From Ashinkailepas kermadecensis (lineage: Eukaryota; Arthropoda; Thecostraca; Neolepadidae): a DNA stretch of 64,000 bases. Under the pieces are notes generated by a model, which made no database searches, was not told the DNA's origin, and saw nothing but the letters and a program-made list of their open reading frames with translations. Location: positions 566,692 to 630,691 of the forward strand of contig JAOTOM010004956.1 in NCBI GenBank assembly GCA_034440615.1, given 5' to 3'. Below, in pieces: positions 44,723-55,005 of the stretch. Position numbers and translations under genes: made by a program. How positions within the stretch are numbered: the first letter of the stretch is position 1; each line of letters begins with the position of its first letter.

Positions 44723-45719
44723 CTGTACTTCATCACTCTGCGGGAGAGGGTCACTGGACGACATTTCGGGTCATGCCTTACACGACCTGATCTGATATTG
44801 AACTTAAACTTGGAACACATATGGAAGAAACGCTCCTCAGTCAGTAGTGTAGCCAGAGTTTGGTCCAGGGGGCGAACATCCGAAGAGGGGCCCCTACATG
44901 CTGAGGTTCCCCCACATTTTTGAAACTCCTCGGATTTCATTCCCTTTATTTTCAAATTTACTTCATATATATATATGCATGTATTTATCCATACAGGCAA
45001 AGATGGTTGAATACCTGGAAAAATTTGGCACTCGACGCTGGCGTAGCCAATTCGAAGGTGCGGTAACGACTAGAAAGGCAAACCATTTAATTGCCGACAA
45101 CAACCAACAAAAGAGAAAACCTAGTACGGAAAATAAAGGGACATTACCACATCTCCAATGAAGACATTAATATTACTAGCCTGTATTAAAGTACGACTGC
45201 TAATCTCCAATGACACAATTGCTTCTTCCGGTTATCCGCTACGTTGAGACACAATGTAATGGGGAGGCCATTTATACTGGTGAGGCCCACGTTGTTGCGC
45301 ATTTTCAACACCCTCATACTACCACAAAATGAAACGTGAATACTAGTGTGGACAATTAAGTGCAAGATTATCGGACCGCGCAAAGACTAGCAACATGCCT
45401 GACCAGCTATGCCCAGAACACAACATCCTGCAAGTTATTTTTATTTCTTTTTGCTAAACCGATGTCATCCCGATCCATGGTGAAGCAGGTGGCACCTCAG
45501 GAGCGGCCGTCACCACAGCTATCGCTGGGCTGTCTTCTTCTCCTTTGCCGGAGCGACAGAAGCTGCTGAAACAGCTGTGGTCAGGTCAGTGGGACGGCTG
45601 TGACCGCTTGGGCGGTCGTCACCGCCAAGACGGCTGTGGCCGTTGGGGCGGCCGTTGCCACAGGTGCGGCCGCTGCTGCTGAGGTGGTGGTGAATGACCT
45701 TCCCTGTCCACGGCGGCAT
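44723..45719. other. No gene recognised
   Basis: A CAGTAGTGTAGCCAG...CAGGGGGC start near 44838 resembles MITE ends seen elsewhere. A GGCGGTCGTCACCGCC-type short repeat lies at 45590-45680. Confidence 0.4.
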
Positions 45720-46930
45720 TCATGGTTGGCAATTATATCTTATCTCTGAGTTTGGTCCTCAGTATTCCTCGCACCCATCGCCAGTTCTCAAGGACTGCCT
45801 TAGCTCTCAGGGGCCTGATCATTCAGGTGCCCCTCCCTCGGGAACATCCCAGTCCAGTTATCTGATTCTCAGGGGACCTATTCATCCGTCAGGAGCCGTC
45901 TGCATCTTACATGCGTCATTTCCAGTCGTCGACAAACCTGTCTAGCTTTCAGGGGGATCCTGCAGCTCCGAGACAGACCTCGCAATTTCTAGAAAACATC
46001 GCCAGTTCTCGAAACTTTCCCTAGCTCATAGGTGGCTCAGTTCATCCCTCAGTGTTCGTCCCAAGCCTCAGCACGATCACAATCCGGTCTGCTCTAGCAC
46101 TCAGGGGTCATCTCCAGTTCTCGACAGCCTTTTAGGCTATCAAGGACTGTCTAGCTCTGAAACTGACTCTCAGCATTCCTCTGACTCTCTGAAGCTTCCT
46201 CTCAGCATTCTCAGCATTATCAGCTATCGCTAGCCCTGAGGGACACTCTTTGGATATCAGGGCGCCCTGTTCTTCTCATAGGGATCATTGCCTGACCTCT
46301 TGGGCATCTCAGTCGTCCTTTCTAGCGCTCAGTGGCCATCTTCAATCTCCAGGGGCCCTCTCGATTTGTTAAGGGCACTTCCAGCCCTTGACAATCTGTC
46401 TAGTTTCAAGGGCCTTCTAGCTCTGACGTGTGTCCACACTATTTCTCACAACTATCATTAGCGTTAAGGACTCCTCTCAAGGGACCTCTCAAGTTGCTTG
46501 GGGTCCTTCCCATTTTCGACAGCTATGGTGGCTTCATGAACATTCTAGCTCTGAGGCTAACCCTCAATATTCCTCACAGCAATCGCCAGCCAACATTGAA
46601 TTTTAAAATATCTCAGGGGATCTTGTTCGTCCACTAGGGGCCGCTCCCAAACTTAGGGGAACCTCAGTCGAGTCCTATCTGTCTCTCAGAGATTATCTTC
46701 ATCCCTCAGCACCCACTCATGCTTTTAGGGCCCAATCACAGCCATCGATAGCCCTGTCTAGCTCTCATCTCGGGGGAAATTCAGTCCTGAGATGGGCCCT
46801 CGCTAGTCCTCTTTAGCTCTTAGAGGTCCTGCTCTTCCCTCAGAGGCCCTTTCAAACCAAAGAGCATCCCAGCCTTCTCTGGTCCTCAGGCACCCTGTAT
46901 ATTCCTCAGCTGTCAGGGCTGTAAGATGTG
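45720..46930. repeat. Very degenerate CTCAG/GTCTAGCTCT satellite-like tract
   Basis: Recurring phrases: CCAGTTCTCGACAGCC, CTGTCTAGCTCTGA, CTCAGTATTCCTC, CTCAGGGGCC. They come in loose order every 30-80 bp with heavy divergence. Pyrimidine-rich, no coding sequence. It looks like an ancient minisatellite. Confidence 0.55.
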
Positions 46931-47544
46931 TTGTAAGATGTATTGTACAACACAGCTGTAAGATGTGTTGTAATTTTTACAACGTTACATCTCTGCTCAT
47001 CAGTGGTTAGGGTGGAGGGCCCCATCGGACTCGACAAGGGGCGGGTGCACCTTCAACCCTTGGACACACCATTGTTTTTTCACAGCCTGGGACCATGCCT
47101 CGTCAATTTCCATATGTGCGTTGGCGCGCTGCGGTTCAAGACACGGTGCGGGGAGCGGACAAACCATTGTACGAGAACTGGGTCAGGAGTAGCTAGACAC
47201 TTCCAACGTCAACTGTTGCGAGTGCTGGATTCAGCGGAACAGTTTGGGTAACAACAAATGCTCACATTGGACTCATGAATTAACAACTTGGGCATCCATT
47301 CATGACTCTGCGGTACGTAAGTGTGATGATCGCTTGGATGAAGCAACACGAAAATAAGCTGGTAGACATCAACGCACCCTTTTCCCAGTTCTATTATCCG
47401 GGGTCCTTCTCTGTTCCACTTTCAGATCTACTTCCCAGGTCACCTCCAACGGTCCCGTTCCGCCCCACCCCCTCTCACCCACATACCCTATTCCAGCATT
47501 GGTTTACATTCCTGCTCACTTTCCTATCCATAATCCATACTTTC
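46931..47544. other. Flank of minisatellite, no gene
   Basis: Short GTAAGATGTGTT repeats at 46921-46975; otherwise nothing recognised. Confidence 0.4.
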
Positions 47545-48800
47545 ATAGTCCCCTTCCCCGGTTCCCTTCCACGGTCCCCTTCCCCGGTCCCCTTCCCAGG
47601 TTCCCGGGCTCATCTGGCCCCACAGCAGTGTCGGTCCCCTTCCATGGGCTCCTCTGAGCAGTGTCGGTCCCCTTCCCCGGGCTCCCCTGGCCCTGCAGCA
47701 GTGCCGATCCCCTTCCCGGACCTATTCCTCCGTACAGTTCCCTGTCGCCATTTCCAGCCTCCTCCCAATGTCCCGTTCCCCGGTCCCCTTCCCCGGTCCC
47801 CTTCCCTGGTCCCCTTCCCCGGTCCCGTTCCCCGGTCCCCTTCCCCGGGCCCCTGCCCCGGTCCCCTTCCCCGGTCCCCTTCCCCGGTCCCCTGCCCCGG
47901 TCCCCTTCCGGTCCCTTTCCCCGGGCCCCTGCCCCGGTCCCCTTCCCCGGTCCCCTTCCCCAGTCCCCTTCCCCGGTCCCCTGCCTCGGTCCCCTTCCCC
48001 GGGCCCCTTCCCCGGTCCCCTGGCCCGGTCCCCTCCCCGGTCCCCTTCCCCGGTCCCCTTCCCCGGTCCCCTTCCCCGGTCCCCTTCCCCGGTCCCCTAG
48101 CCCGGTCCCCTTGCCCCGGTCCCCTGCCCCGGTCCCTGCCCCGGTCACCTGGCCCGGTCCCCTGCCCCGGTCCCCTCCCCGGTCCCCTTCCCGGGCCCCT
48201 GCCCCGGTCCCCTTCCCCGGGCCCCTGCCCCGGTCCCCTTCCCCGGTCCCCTGCCCCGGTCACCTGTCCCGGTCCCCTGCCCCGGTCCCCTTCCCCGGTC
48301 CCCTTCCCCGGTCCCCTTCCCCGGTCCCCTTCCCCGGTCCCCTTCCCCGGTCCCCTTCCCCGGTCCCCTTCCCCGGTCCCCTGCCCCGGTCCCCTTCCCC
48401 GGTCCGGCCCCTTCCTCGGTCCCCTGCCCCGGTCCCCTTCCTCGGTCCCCTGCCCAGGTCCCCTTCCCCGGTCCCCTTCCCCGGTCCCCTTCCCCGGTCC
48501 CCTTCCCCGGTCCCCTGCCCCGGTCACGTGTCCCGGTCCCCTGCCCCGGTCACCTGGCCCGGTCACGTGTCCCGGTCCCCTGCCCCGGTCCCCTTCCCCG
48601 GTCCCCTTCCCCGGTCCCCTTCCCCGGTCCCCTGCCCCGGTCCCCTGCCCCGGTCCCCTGCCCCGGTCACCTGGCCCGGTCCCGTCCCGGTCCCCTTCCC
48701 CGGTCCCCTCCCCGGTCCCCTGCCCCGGTCCCCTGCCCCGGTCCCCTGCCCCGGTCACCTAGCCCGGTCACGTGTCCCGGTCCCCTGCCCCGGTTACCCT
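47545..48800. repeat. Large 13-bp minisatellite array
   Basis: About 80 units of CCGGTCCCCTTCC with variants CCTGCCCCGGTCC and CACCTGGCCCGGT. At its left (about 47595-47760) are GGGCTCCTCTGGCCC units and a CGTACAGTTCCCTGTCGCC stretch, both also found at 54160-54400. Frames are open in all phases; no gene implied. Confidence 0.95.
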
Positions 48801-49362
48801 GCCCCTGTGTGTTCCTGTAGACAGTCGTGGATTTGGTAACTGACTGAAGGACGAATTTTGAATCGGGGAAAATTACCATGTTTCTAGCTTTACGTCTCAT
48901 GAGAATGGAGATAGCGGCCAGAATGGCCAGTGCTTCAACGGAGTAGATGGAGAAGTTATCTGGTAGACGTTTAGAAAGCCTAAGGTCTGGTGATGCCGAT
49001 GCCTACCTTGGCCACGTGTCTCCGCCCCAATCGGTGCCTGTCGGCTGGCCTTCCTTTACTGACGTTAAAGCGCGCCGAGCGAAGGCTGGGCAATCCGACG
49101 GGAGTATTATGACAGCGGCCACGGTAACTGTCCATAAATAATGACGACCGTGGCAGCCGTCGGCTCGTTGTGTGCGAGCGGCCCCGAAAGCACTCAGAAA
49201 GCACTCAGAAAGTTTGTGCGAGCAGCCACGAAAGTTCGACGACAGGCTGCCGGCCCCAGACGATCAGTACGGGTCCGGCCGCCGGTACGGGCCTCCAAGG
49301 CAGCCGCGCCAGCGACGAATACAGCCGCGCTAGCCACCAAGGGAGCCTAACCGGTCATCAAT

Positions 49363-50097
49363 ATGACTTTGTCTGTTGCGATGGCAGTGATATGGCCGAT
49401 AGCCATGGTGACCTGGTGTGGGGCAGCGCTGGTGTGGAGTGATGCTGTGCCGACCAACACCACGTACATCAGCAGGTCGGACGTGCTCTCCAGTAGCCGG
49501 TCGTTGGAGAGGGACATGCCCACGCGCGTCATGTGCGCCGCTCTCTGCGACCGCCACGCACTTGACTGCGACGGCTTCACCTACGTCAACGGCTCCTGCC
49601 GGCTCTTCCTCGGGAACTGCACCACGCAAACGCTCAACAGCACCTCCGAGGCGGTCAGCCACGTGCGGCCTCCCCTGCCAAAGCCGGCCCCATGTCCGGA
49701 TGACTGGCTCGGAGTCGAAGACTACTGCTACGTCTACGTGCCCGACGGTGTCAACTGGCACGAGGCCAAGCAGCGGTGCGCTGACCTGCAGCCGGGAGGC
49801 CGGCTCGCCGTCATCCCCAACATTGACGTCTGGAGGGTACTGCAAGCGGACTTACTGATCGGCTTTTCTGTCTGGATCGATGTGTCTGACGAGGTCAGCG
49901 AAGGTTCCTACCAGACGTCGGACGGCTCTGCAGCGTGGTTGAGCTGGGATAATGGGCAGCCTAGCGACGATTCTCACACCGAAAACTGCATAATATCGAA
50001 TGAGAAAGGAAAAATGTGGGATCAACCCTGCTCAGCTCCTCGTGGCTTCATATGTGGCGTTGCACGCACAACCTGCTGGCCGGAGCCGTCGGCCTAG
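49363..50097 (+). CDS. Secreted PAN/Apple + C-type lectin-like protein
   Basis: 244 residues, uninterrupted. Signal peptide 1 to about 27 (hydrophobic AVIWPIAMVTWCGAALVW). PAN/Apple-like domain about 38-90 with Cys 58, 62, 69, 79 and 86. C-type lectin domain 111-233 with the six long-form cysteines 111, 122, 139, 209, 223 and 231, the WIDVSD core strand (171-176) and the FICGV end. At the sugar site the motif is QPS (199-201) and MWDQ replaces the usual WND, so calcium-dependent sugar binding may be altered or lost. N-glycosylation sequons are present at NTT, NGS, NCT and NST. The tail is CWPEPSA. The start is fixed by the signal peptide. No introns are visible. Likely an extracellular adhesion or immune recognition protein. 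Twin at 26269 is broken. Confidence 0.85.
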   Translation: MTLSVAMAVIWPIAMVTWCGAALVWSDAVPTNTTYISRSDVLSSSRSLERDMPTRVMCAALCDRHALDCDGFTYVNGSCRLFLGNCTTQTLNSTSEAVSHVRPPLPKPAPCPDDWLGVEDYCYVYVPDGVNWHEAKQRCADLQPGGRLAVIPNIDVWRVLQADLLIGFSVWIDVSDEVSEGSYQTSDGSAAWLSWDNGQPSDDSHTENCIISNEKGKMWDQPCSAPRGFICGVARTTCWPEPSA

Positions 50098-50200
50098 TGG
50101 GCAGCGTAGCTGTGTCAAGCGTAGCAGCGTACAGCGTAGCGTAGCAAGGTAGCAGCGTACTGGGCAGAGTAACAGCGTAGCTGTGCTGAGCGTAGCCGCG
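50098..50200. repeat. GCGTAGC tandem expansion after the lectin stop
   Basis: GCAGCGTAGC/AGCGTAGC units expand a segment that is only about 15 bp in copy 1 (26991-27010). Confidence 0.85.
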
Positions 50201-51306
50201 CGGTCGTGGGTTCAAATACCGCCACACGTGTGATATTTCGTTTTTTCGCGATCCTCCGGCGTGCTTGATGCTAGATTGCCCAAACAGTGACACGCATGGC
50301 AAAGAACGGCATGTGCTCCTTGTCTCCTCCCCAGCAGCCTGCTCACTGACCCTCCCAGTTGTCAATATCGCGATTTTCCCGACCACCTGCATCTGCTACA
50401 GTCGTATCGACAAACGGTGTCATGAAGGCAAAGTCGACACGCACATTAGTGCACAATGCCTCCGAGTATGCAGCAGCTAAACGATTTTGAAACAAATGTA
50501 GCACTGAACATGGATCTGCACTCCGCTGTCCATTCTTTTAGCGGGTGTCTGTTCAAGCCTGAAGCCCGTTGGGAATCCACGAAGCTTAACATATAACCTG
50601 ATGGGAAAGCACCCCTGACAGTGGCCTGCTGTTATCAATCGAAAAGCACCCCTGACAATGTATGCGCTTCTCCACCAATCCGCTGTCCTGCATAGCATGG
50701 GTCCCCGCTCGTAGGACCGTCATATCGACGGTGACGGTGGTGAATGCGATGTGTGGTGTGCAGACACGCATCGATGCATCTCCCAAACCGCTACTCTGTA
50801 TCGCCTGTTCTTTCCGACATGCGAGTGCGCATCCGAGCTGACTTGCGTGTTGCTTGGTGTTCTGCGGAGCTGCGCTGTACCTTATCGTCGGCCTCATGGG
50901 CCTGCCTGAGGCTGGATATCTCTCACCATACCACGGATGTCCAGACACAAAATGTTCAGATTCAATATGGAACATGACCAATGGCAGAAAGCAACCCTTC
51001 GAGTTAAGCATCACGAGGTCGGACCATGGGTTTGCTACGCTGCTCTTCTGGAAAAAGGCATCGGGCTGGTTCTCTCCCAGTCCTCTCGAACAATGACCGT
51101 CCGGTTGATGGCCGGTTTACTGCATGCAAAATACATGCCTGGAACGCAATGCATGCAATATGCATGACTTTTCTGAAGTATTTGTAACTGAGCACCATAA
51201 TGATGCTTTAATTTGGAGAGGTGCATTTGTTTTTACCGTCGCATGCCTTCTTTAGCCACTTTCTGACGACGCCAAATCATACCAGATCTTTTCATATCTG
51301 GGTGAG

Positions 51307-51627
51307 CTATGAAACGATACTTGATTTCCAATTCTGATCCGTCATAGACTTGTCTGGTTGGTATCCATATTTCTTTCCTGTGAAAAATGAGTACTTAGCA
51401 TGTAGTTCACCTGCTTGAATTACGTAATGGACTTGGGGAGTATTGTTTGTCGACATGAGCTGACCCGGAAGTGGAATGTGCAACGCCTGAAGCCATGTTC
51501 CCTCGGTGCTGACAAGGACGTTGTACGCTTCATTGCGTTGCGAGTTCTGTTTCAATAAATCTGTTCTGCCAAATTCGATGGTTTTACTATAGTGTTTTGG
51601 GCGTGAAGCTTCATTCGATATGCCCAA
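51307..51627 (-). CDS. Unrecognised minus-strand open frame, paralogue of 28109-28444
   Basis: 106 codons starting MGISNEASRPKHYSKTIEFG. The frame is kept relative to copy 1, but no domain is identified and no splice or promoter evidence is clear. See the entry at 28109. Confidence 0.3.
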   Translation of the reverse strand: MGISNEASRPKHYSKTIEFGRTDLLKQNSQRNEAYNVLVSTEGTWLQALHIPLPGQLMSTNNTPQVHYVIQAGELHAKYSFFTGKKYGYQPDKSMTDQNWKSSIVS

Positions 51628-51677
51628 TTGGGGGACAAGACATGACGTACCATGTCAGAACGATGAACTGGAACATA

Positions 51678-51818
51678 TTGCGTGTAAAGAAAGCATACGA
51701 CCTTCAATATACCAGGAGGTGCTGAGTTGACATCAAAAGTAACGTTAAGGATTATACTTTATTACTCAACGTTTCGGACAGGGGCCATCGTCAGGAGCCA
51801 TTCTTCGTTGTATTAAAC
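51678..51818 (-). mobile_element. 141-bp hammerhead-like insertion with 12-bp TSD
   Basis: Flanked by AACTGGAACATA at 51666-51677 and 51819-51830; copy 1 (about 28484-28495) has a single AACTGGAACATA, so the site is empty there. On the minus strand it carries CTGACGA (complement of 51789-51795), CCGAAAC and a CAACG/CGTTG pair able to close stem III, as in the hammerhead ribozymes of Penelope-like elements and retrozymes. The UH cleavage triplet is not evident (AA follows CAACG), so it may be inactive. Confidence 0.7.
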
Positions 51819-52152
51819 AACTGGAACATACATGCATTATATTTCAAAACAAGACGGAAGACAAAGTTGGGTGTATTTAACCATTCACAAGTTCAGACCT
51901 ACGACATAGGCATCGGAAAATACGCCAATGTTCTGATGCTAAGGGAATTCAGTCGACTTTAGGGTATAGGTGGGTTCTGGGTACGTTAAGAGCGTCTTGG
52001 TACTGGACGAAGGTTAATATATTCAAGATAGCATGAGGAAGTTTTGCTTTCAGAACAAAACGATCCTTTTACGTTTATTCTCGCCCGTGCTATACGTTGC
52101 TTGTGTCCGGGCAGCTTGTCTGCGCACTGATGATTAGTATATTTCCTTATAT

Positions 52153-52194
52153 ACACACACACACACACGCACACACACACACACAAACACACAC

Positions 52195-52256
<62 letters not shown>
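52153..52256. repeat. (CA)n and (TA)n microsatellites
   Basis: CA-rich at 52153-52196 and TA at 52199-52256, abutting the palindrome. Confidence 0.97.
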
Positions 52257-52261
<5 letters not shown>

Positions 52262-52394
52262 TCATTGAATAAAACAGCATACTTCGTGTTGATGTGCCTC
52301 TTTGAAAGGCTCTCAAATCGCCTGATGAGGCGATTTGAGAGCCTTTCAAAGAGGCACATCAACACGAAGTATGCTGTTTTATTCAATGAGACAT
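52257..52394. repeat. Perfect palindrome, 67-bp arms, 4-nt loop
   Basis: 52257-52323 and 52328-52394 are exact reverse complements around GATG. The arm encodes, on either strand, a frame with RHINTKYAVLFNET. The whole segment (to about 52505) is absent from copy 1, where the TA tract passes directly to CTTATACTCGCCCGTGC. Confidence 0.97.
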
Positions 52395-52724
52395 GCATTA
52401 AAGATAATCTGCTACCAACATTTACTAATATATATATATATACATTGCGCATATACTTCTATTATACACGAGCAGGTTCTGCCCTAAGAATAAGTTGATT
52501 ACTTTACGCTTATACTCGCCTGTGCTTTAATTTGGATTCGGACAGTTTGTCTCACAAAGATGATTAGTTTATTTCAATACCCACACACGCACCCCCCGCC
52601 CAACCCCACACACATATACTCGCTAACATGCACCCCCCCCCCCCCACCCTCTCACGCAAGCATATGTGTGTGTGCATACCTTCTCACATGAATATCGAAA
52701 CGCAAGAGCGAAATATCGGTGATA

Positions 52725-53290
52725 GAAGAACCAGTGGAGTAGCCAAGGGGGTGGGAACGAAGGGGGCAGCCTCCTCCTGGAGCGTCGGAGGGGACCCTCC
52801 AGGCTACCGCCTTGAGGAATCTGCAAGGGCCCCTTGACCAGCGAAAGGGGCCCTGGGCTGACAGAAAGGGTCCTGGACCGACGAAGAGGACCCCAAGTCG
52901 ATGGACCGAGTCAACGGAGAATGCCCTCGGGAAGATGTTGATGGACGCCCTTGGCTGGGCTAATGTGAAGGGCTTCTAGATCGACGGAGAGCACCCCGGG
53001 TCATTTGAAGGGCCCCGGGTTGACGGGGAGGGCCTCGAGCCAAAATGAAGGGACCCTGACCTGGCGGCTGGGCTGAAGCCGACGAAAAGACCCTAACCTG
53101 ATGTAGAGGGCACAAGCATTTGAAAAGTGGGCGCAGTTTGGCTCTGAGTCGGCTTTGGCTCACGATGATGTAGAGAGGCTCAGAGCTAACAGCGGCCCTC
53201 AATCCGAGAAAATGGCCCCGAGTTAAGGGGCACGATCCGGGCCGAAATGGATGGTTCCCGGTGCTACGGAAAGGGCCTCTCAGACCATGG
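52725..53290. repeat. Degenerate GGGCCCC...TGACGG tandem tract, copy 2
   Basis: The paralogue of 29095-29645, with the same internal order. Confidence 0.6.
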
Positions 53291-53394
53291 GTGGGTGCCA
53301 TTCGGGGTTGGCTCCTTGCGTTATTCATACGAGTGTATCGCGGGTATGCATTCGTGTTGAATTGAGTGCTGGTGGTGTGAGGTCTACAACGCTC

Positions 53395-53960
53395 CTGCTA
53401 GTTTTGTGGCGTACAGGTATTAAAACAGCAATTGAAAGAGTTCTGGGTGCTTTTCAATCAGAAGCGATGGAAGCGTCAGGGTGATGCCCCCTTTTTGCAG
53501 CAGGCCTCAAGTGTTTGTCTTTGAGCGTTAGAGCTACTATAGTCTTGCAATATGTGGCCTATGGTTATTGTGGTGTTCAGGTGTCGCAATGAGGTGTTGC
53601 ATATTGGTCATACTCTAGTTGAGGCTCTGTCATACTCTAGTTGCGGCTGTGTCATACTCTAGCTGAGGCTCTGCTCTGCATACCGTTGAGGCTGTGCAAC
53701 CAGTTCTAAGTCTAGTGAGGAAGACTTCCTTTTGTCGGTGAAATTAGTTTGCTGTTTTTGATGTGCCTACCATTGGTTTGATATGGTGGTGTTTGGATTT
53801 GTGTTGTGTACAGTTGTATTGTGTGCATGTGTTCTGGTGATGCTGACGTATGTGACGTTGTAGGAGTGTTTTAGTAGTTTAATAGGAGTGTTTTAGAAAT
53901 GTCGACGCACCCTAAAGCACAAATCCATCGTAGGAGTATTTTGCAGTCGTCTACCTAATA
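53395..53960 (-). mobile_element. LINE 3' fragment (RNase H end, zinc motif, C terminus)
   Basis: Minus strand. FICIPGHVKITDNEEADRF and AKQALVLTTYPSIEY (53955 upward) are the RNase H end. CPIC-like NTSLRHLNTTITIGHIL is a zinc-type motif. EKHPELFQLLFEYLYATKLA is the C-terminal end, matching NDEHPALHEHVFHF at the end of the LINE at 57442. It interrupts the right flank of the duplicated block. Confidence 0.8.
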
Positions 53961-54124
53961 TTCTATACTGGGGTAAGTGGTCAATACTAGGGCTTGCTTT
54001 GCGAACCGATCTGCTTCTTCATTATCCGTGATTTTCACGTGGCCCGGAATGCAGATGAAGTCTCCCTTTCCCATCCCGGTATGCATTCCTGCTCCCTTGC
54101 CTATCCATGATCCATACTTCCATA

Positions 54125-54515
54125 GTCCCCTTTCCCGGTCCCCTTCCGGGGACTCCTCTGACCCCACGGCAGTGCAATCCCCTTCCCCGGGCTCCTCTGG
54201 CCCCACAGCAGTGCTGGTCCCCTTCCCCGGGCTCCTCTGGCCCCACAGCAGTGCTGGTCCCCTTCCCCGGGCTCCTCTGGCCCCACAGCAGTGCTGGTCC
54301 CCTTCCCCGGGCTCCTCTGGCCCTGCAGCAGTGCCTGTCCCCTTGCCGGACCCATTCCTCAGTACAGTTCCATGTCGCCACTTATCGCCTACTCCTAATG
54401 GCCCCTTCCCAGGTCCCTTTCTCAGTTCCCCTTCCCAGGTCCCCTTCCCAGGTGCCCTTCCCAGGTCCCCTTCCCAGGTCCCCTTCCCAGGTCCCCTTCC
54501 CAGGTCCCCTTCCTA
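54125..54515. repeat. 40-bp repeat plus 13-bp CCAGGTCCCCTTC variant array
   Basis: Five units of GGGCTCCTCTGGCCCCACAG with CAGTGCTGGTCCCCTTCCCC (40 bp) at 54155-54345, then 13-bp units with CCAGG in place of CCCGG at 54395-54515. The CGTACAGTTCC-like bridge is shared with 47735-47765. Confidence 0.93.
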
Positions 54516-55005
54516 CCAGGGAGCCGCGCAAGGTTTGTGTTGGTGTCGTGGTTTTGTTTGTGGTATGTGTTGGAGTGCGGTGGTGATGGAACGATGAGTG
54601 CCACCGGGCGATCCGCGCGAGGAACCACGCACAACACAGATACGAACGACACCACACACCGGAAACACTCACAGCATACAAATAAAACAGAGCACTATGC
54701 AAACGCACCATCCGATAAGCCAACAAGACCTCCTGGAATAAATTTTGCACACAATTTAATAGATTCACACCTCTCGGAAAAATTTGGACACTCCCCAAAA
54801 CATTTCAACACCGACAAAGACCTCCAGCTAAAGCCATCACACTTATACACAACAACATCACCATCACAGACCCACAAACAATGGCAAACGTTTTCGCAGA
54901 CAATTCTCACGTTAGGTCATGCACACTCCCACGACACCCCCACCCCCAATCAGACACACACGTCCACATCTTTACAACACTAGGTTTACACTCACATAAT
55001 TACAA
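54516..55005. other. Strand-composition switch; possible LINE 5' part
   Basis: GT-rich to about 54600, then strongly A/C-rich and G-poor, continuous with the LINE. No intact frame. An endonuclease domain is not recognisable. Confidence 0.4.

Larger units (their letters stand above)
49015..53300. repeat. Duplicated block, copy 2
   Basis: The paralogue of 25960-29660, carrying the intact lectin gene. The left boundary is at about CAATCGGTGCCTGTCGGCTG. It holds a CACTCAGAAAG duplication near 49190 that copy 1 lacks. Confidence 0.85.

Noticed and set aside
47302..48839. Proline-rich 380-490-residue protein on either strand
   Set aside because: 13-bp minisatellite is stop-free on both strands in every frame; no conserved non-repeat domain attached.
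52290..52360. Active hammerhead ribozyme from CTGATGAG in the palindrome
   Set aside because: The core appears because of the fold-back around GATG; the GAAA segment and closing stems are not correctly placed.
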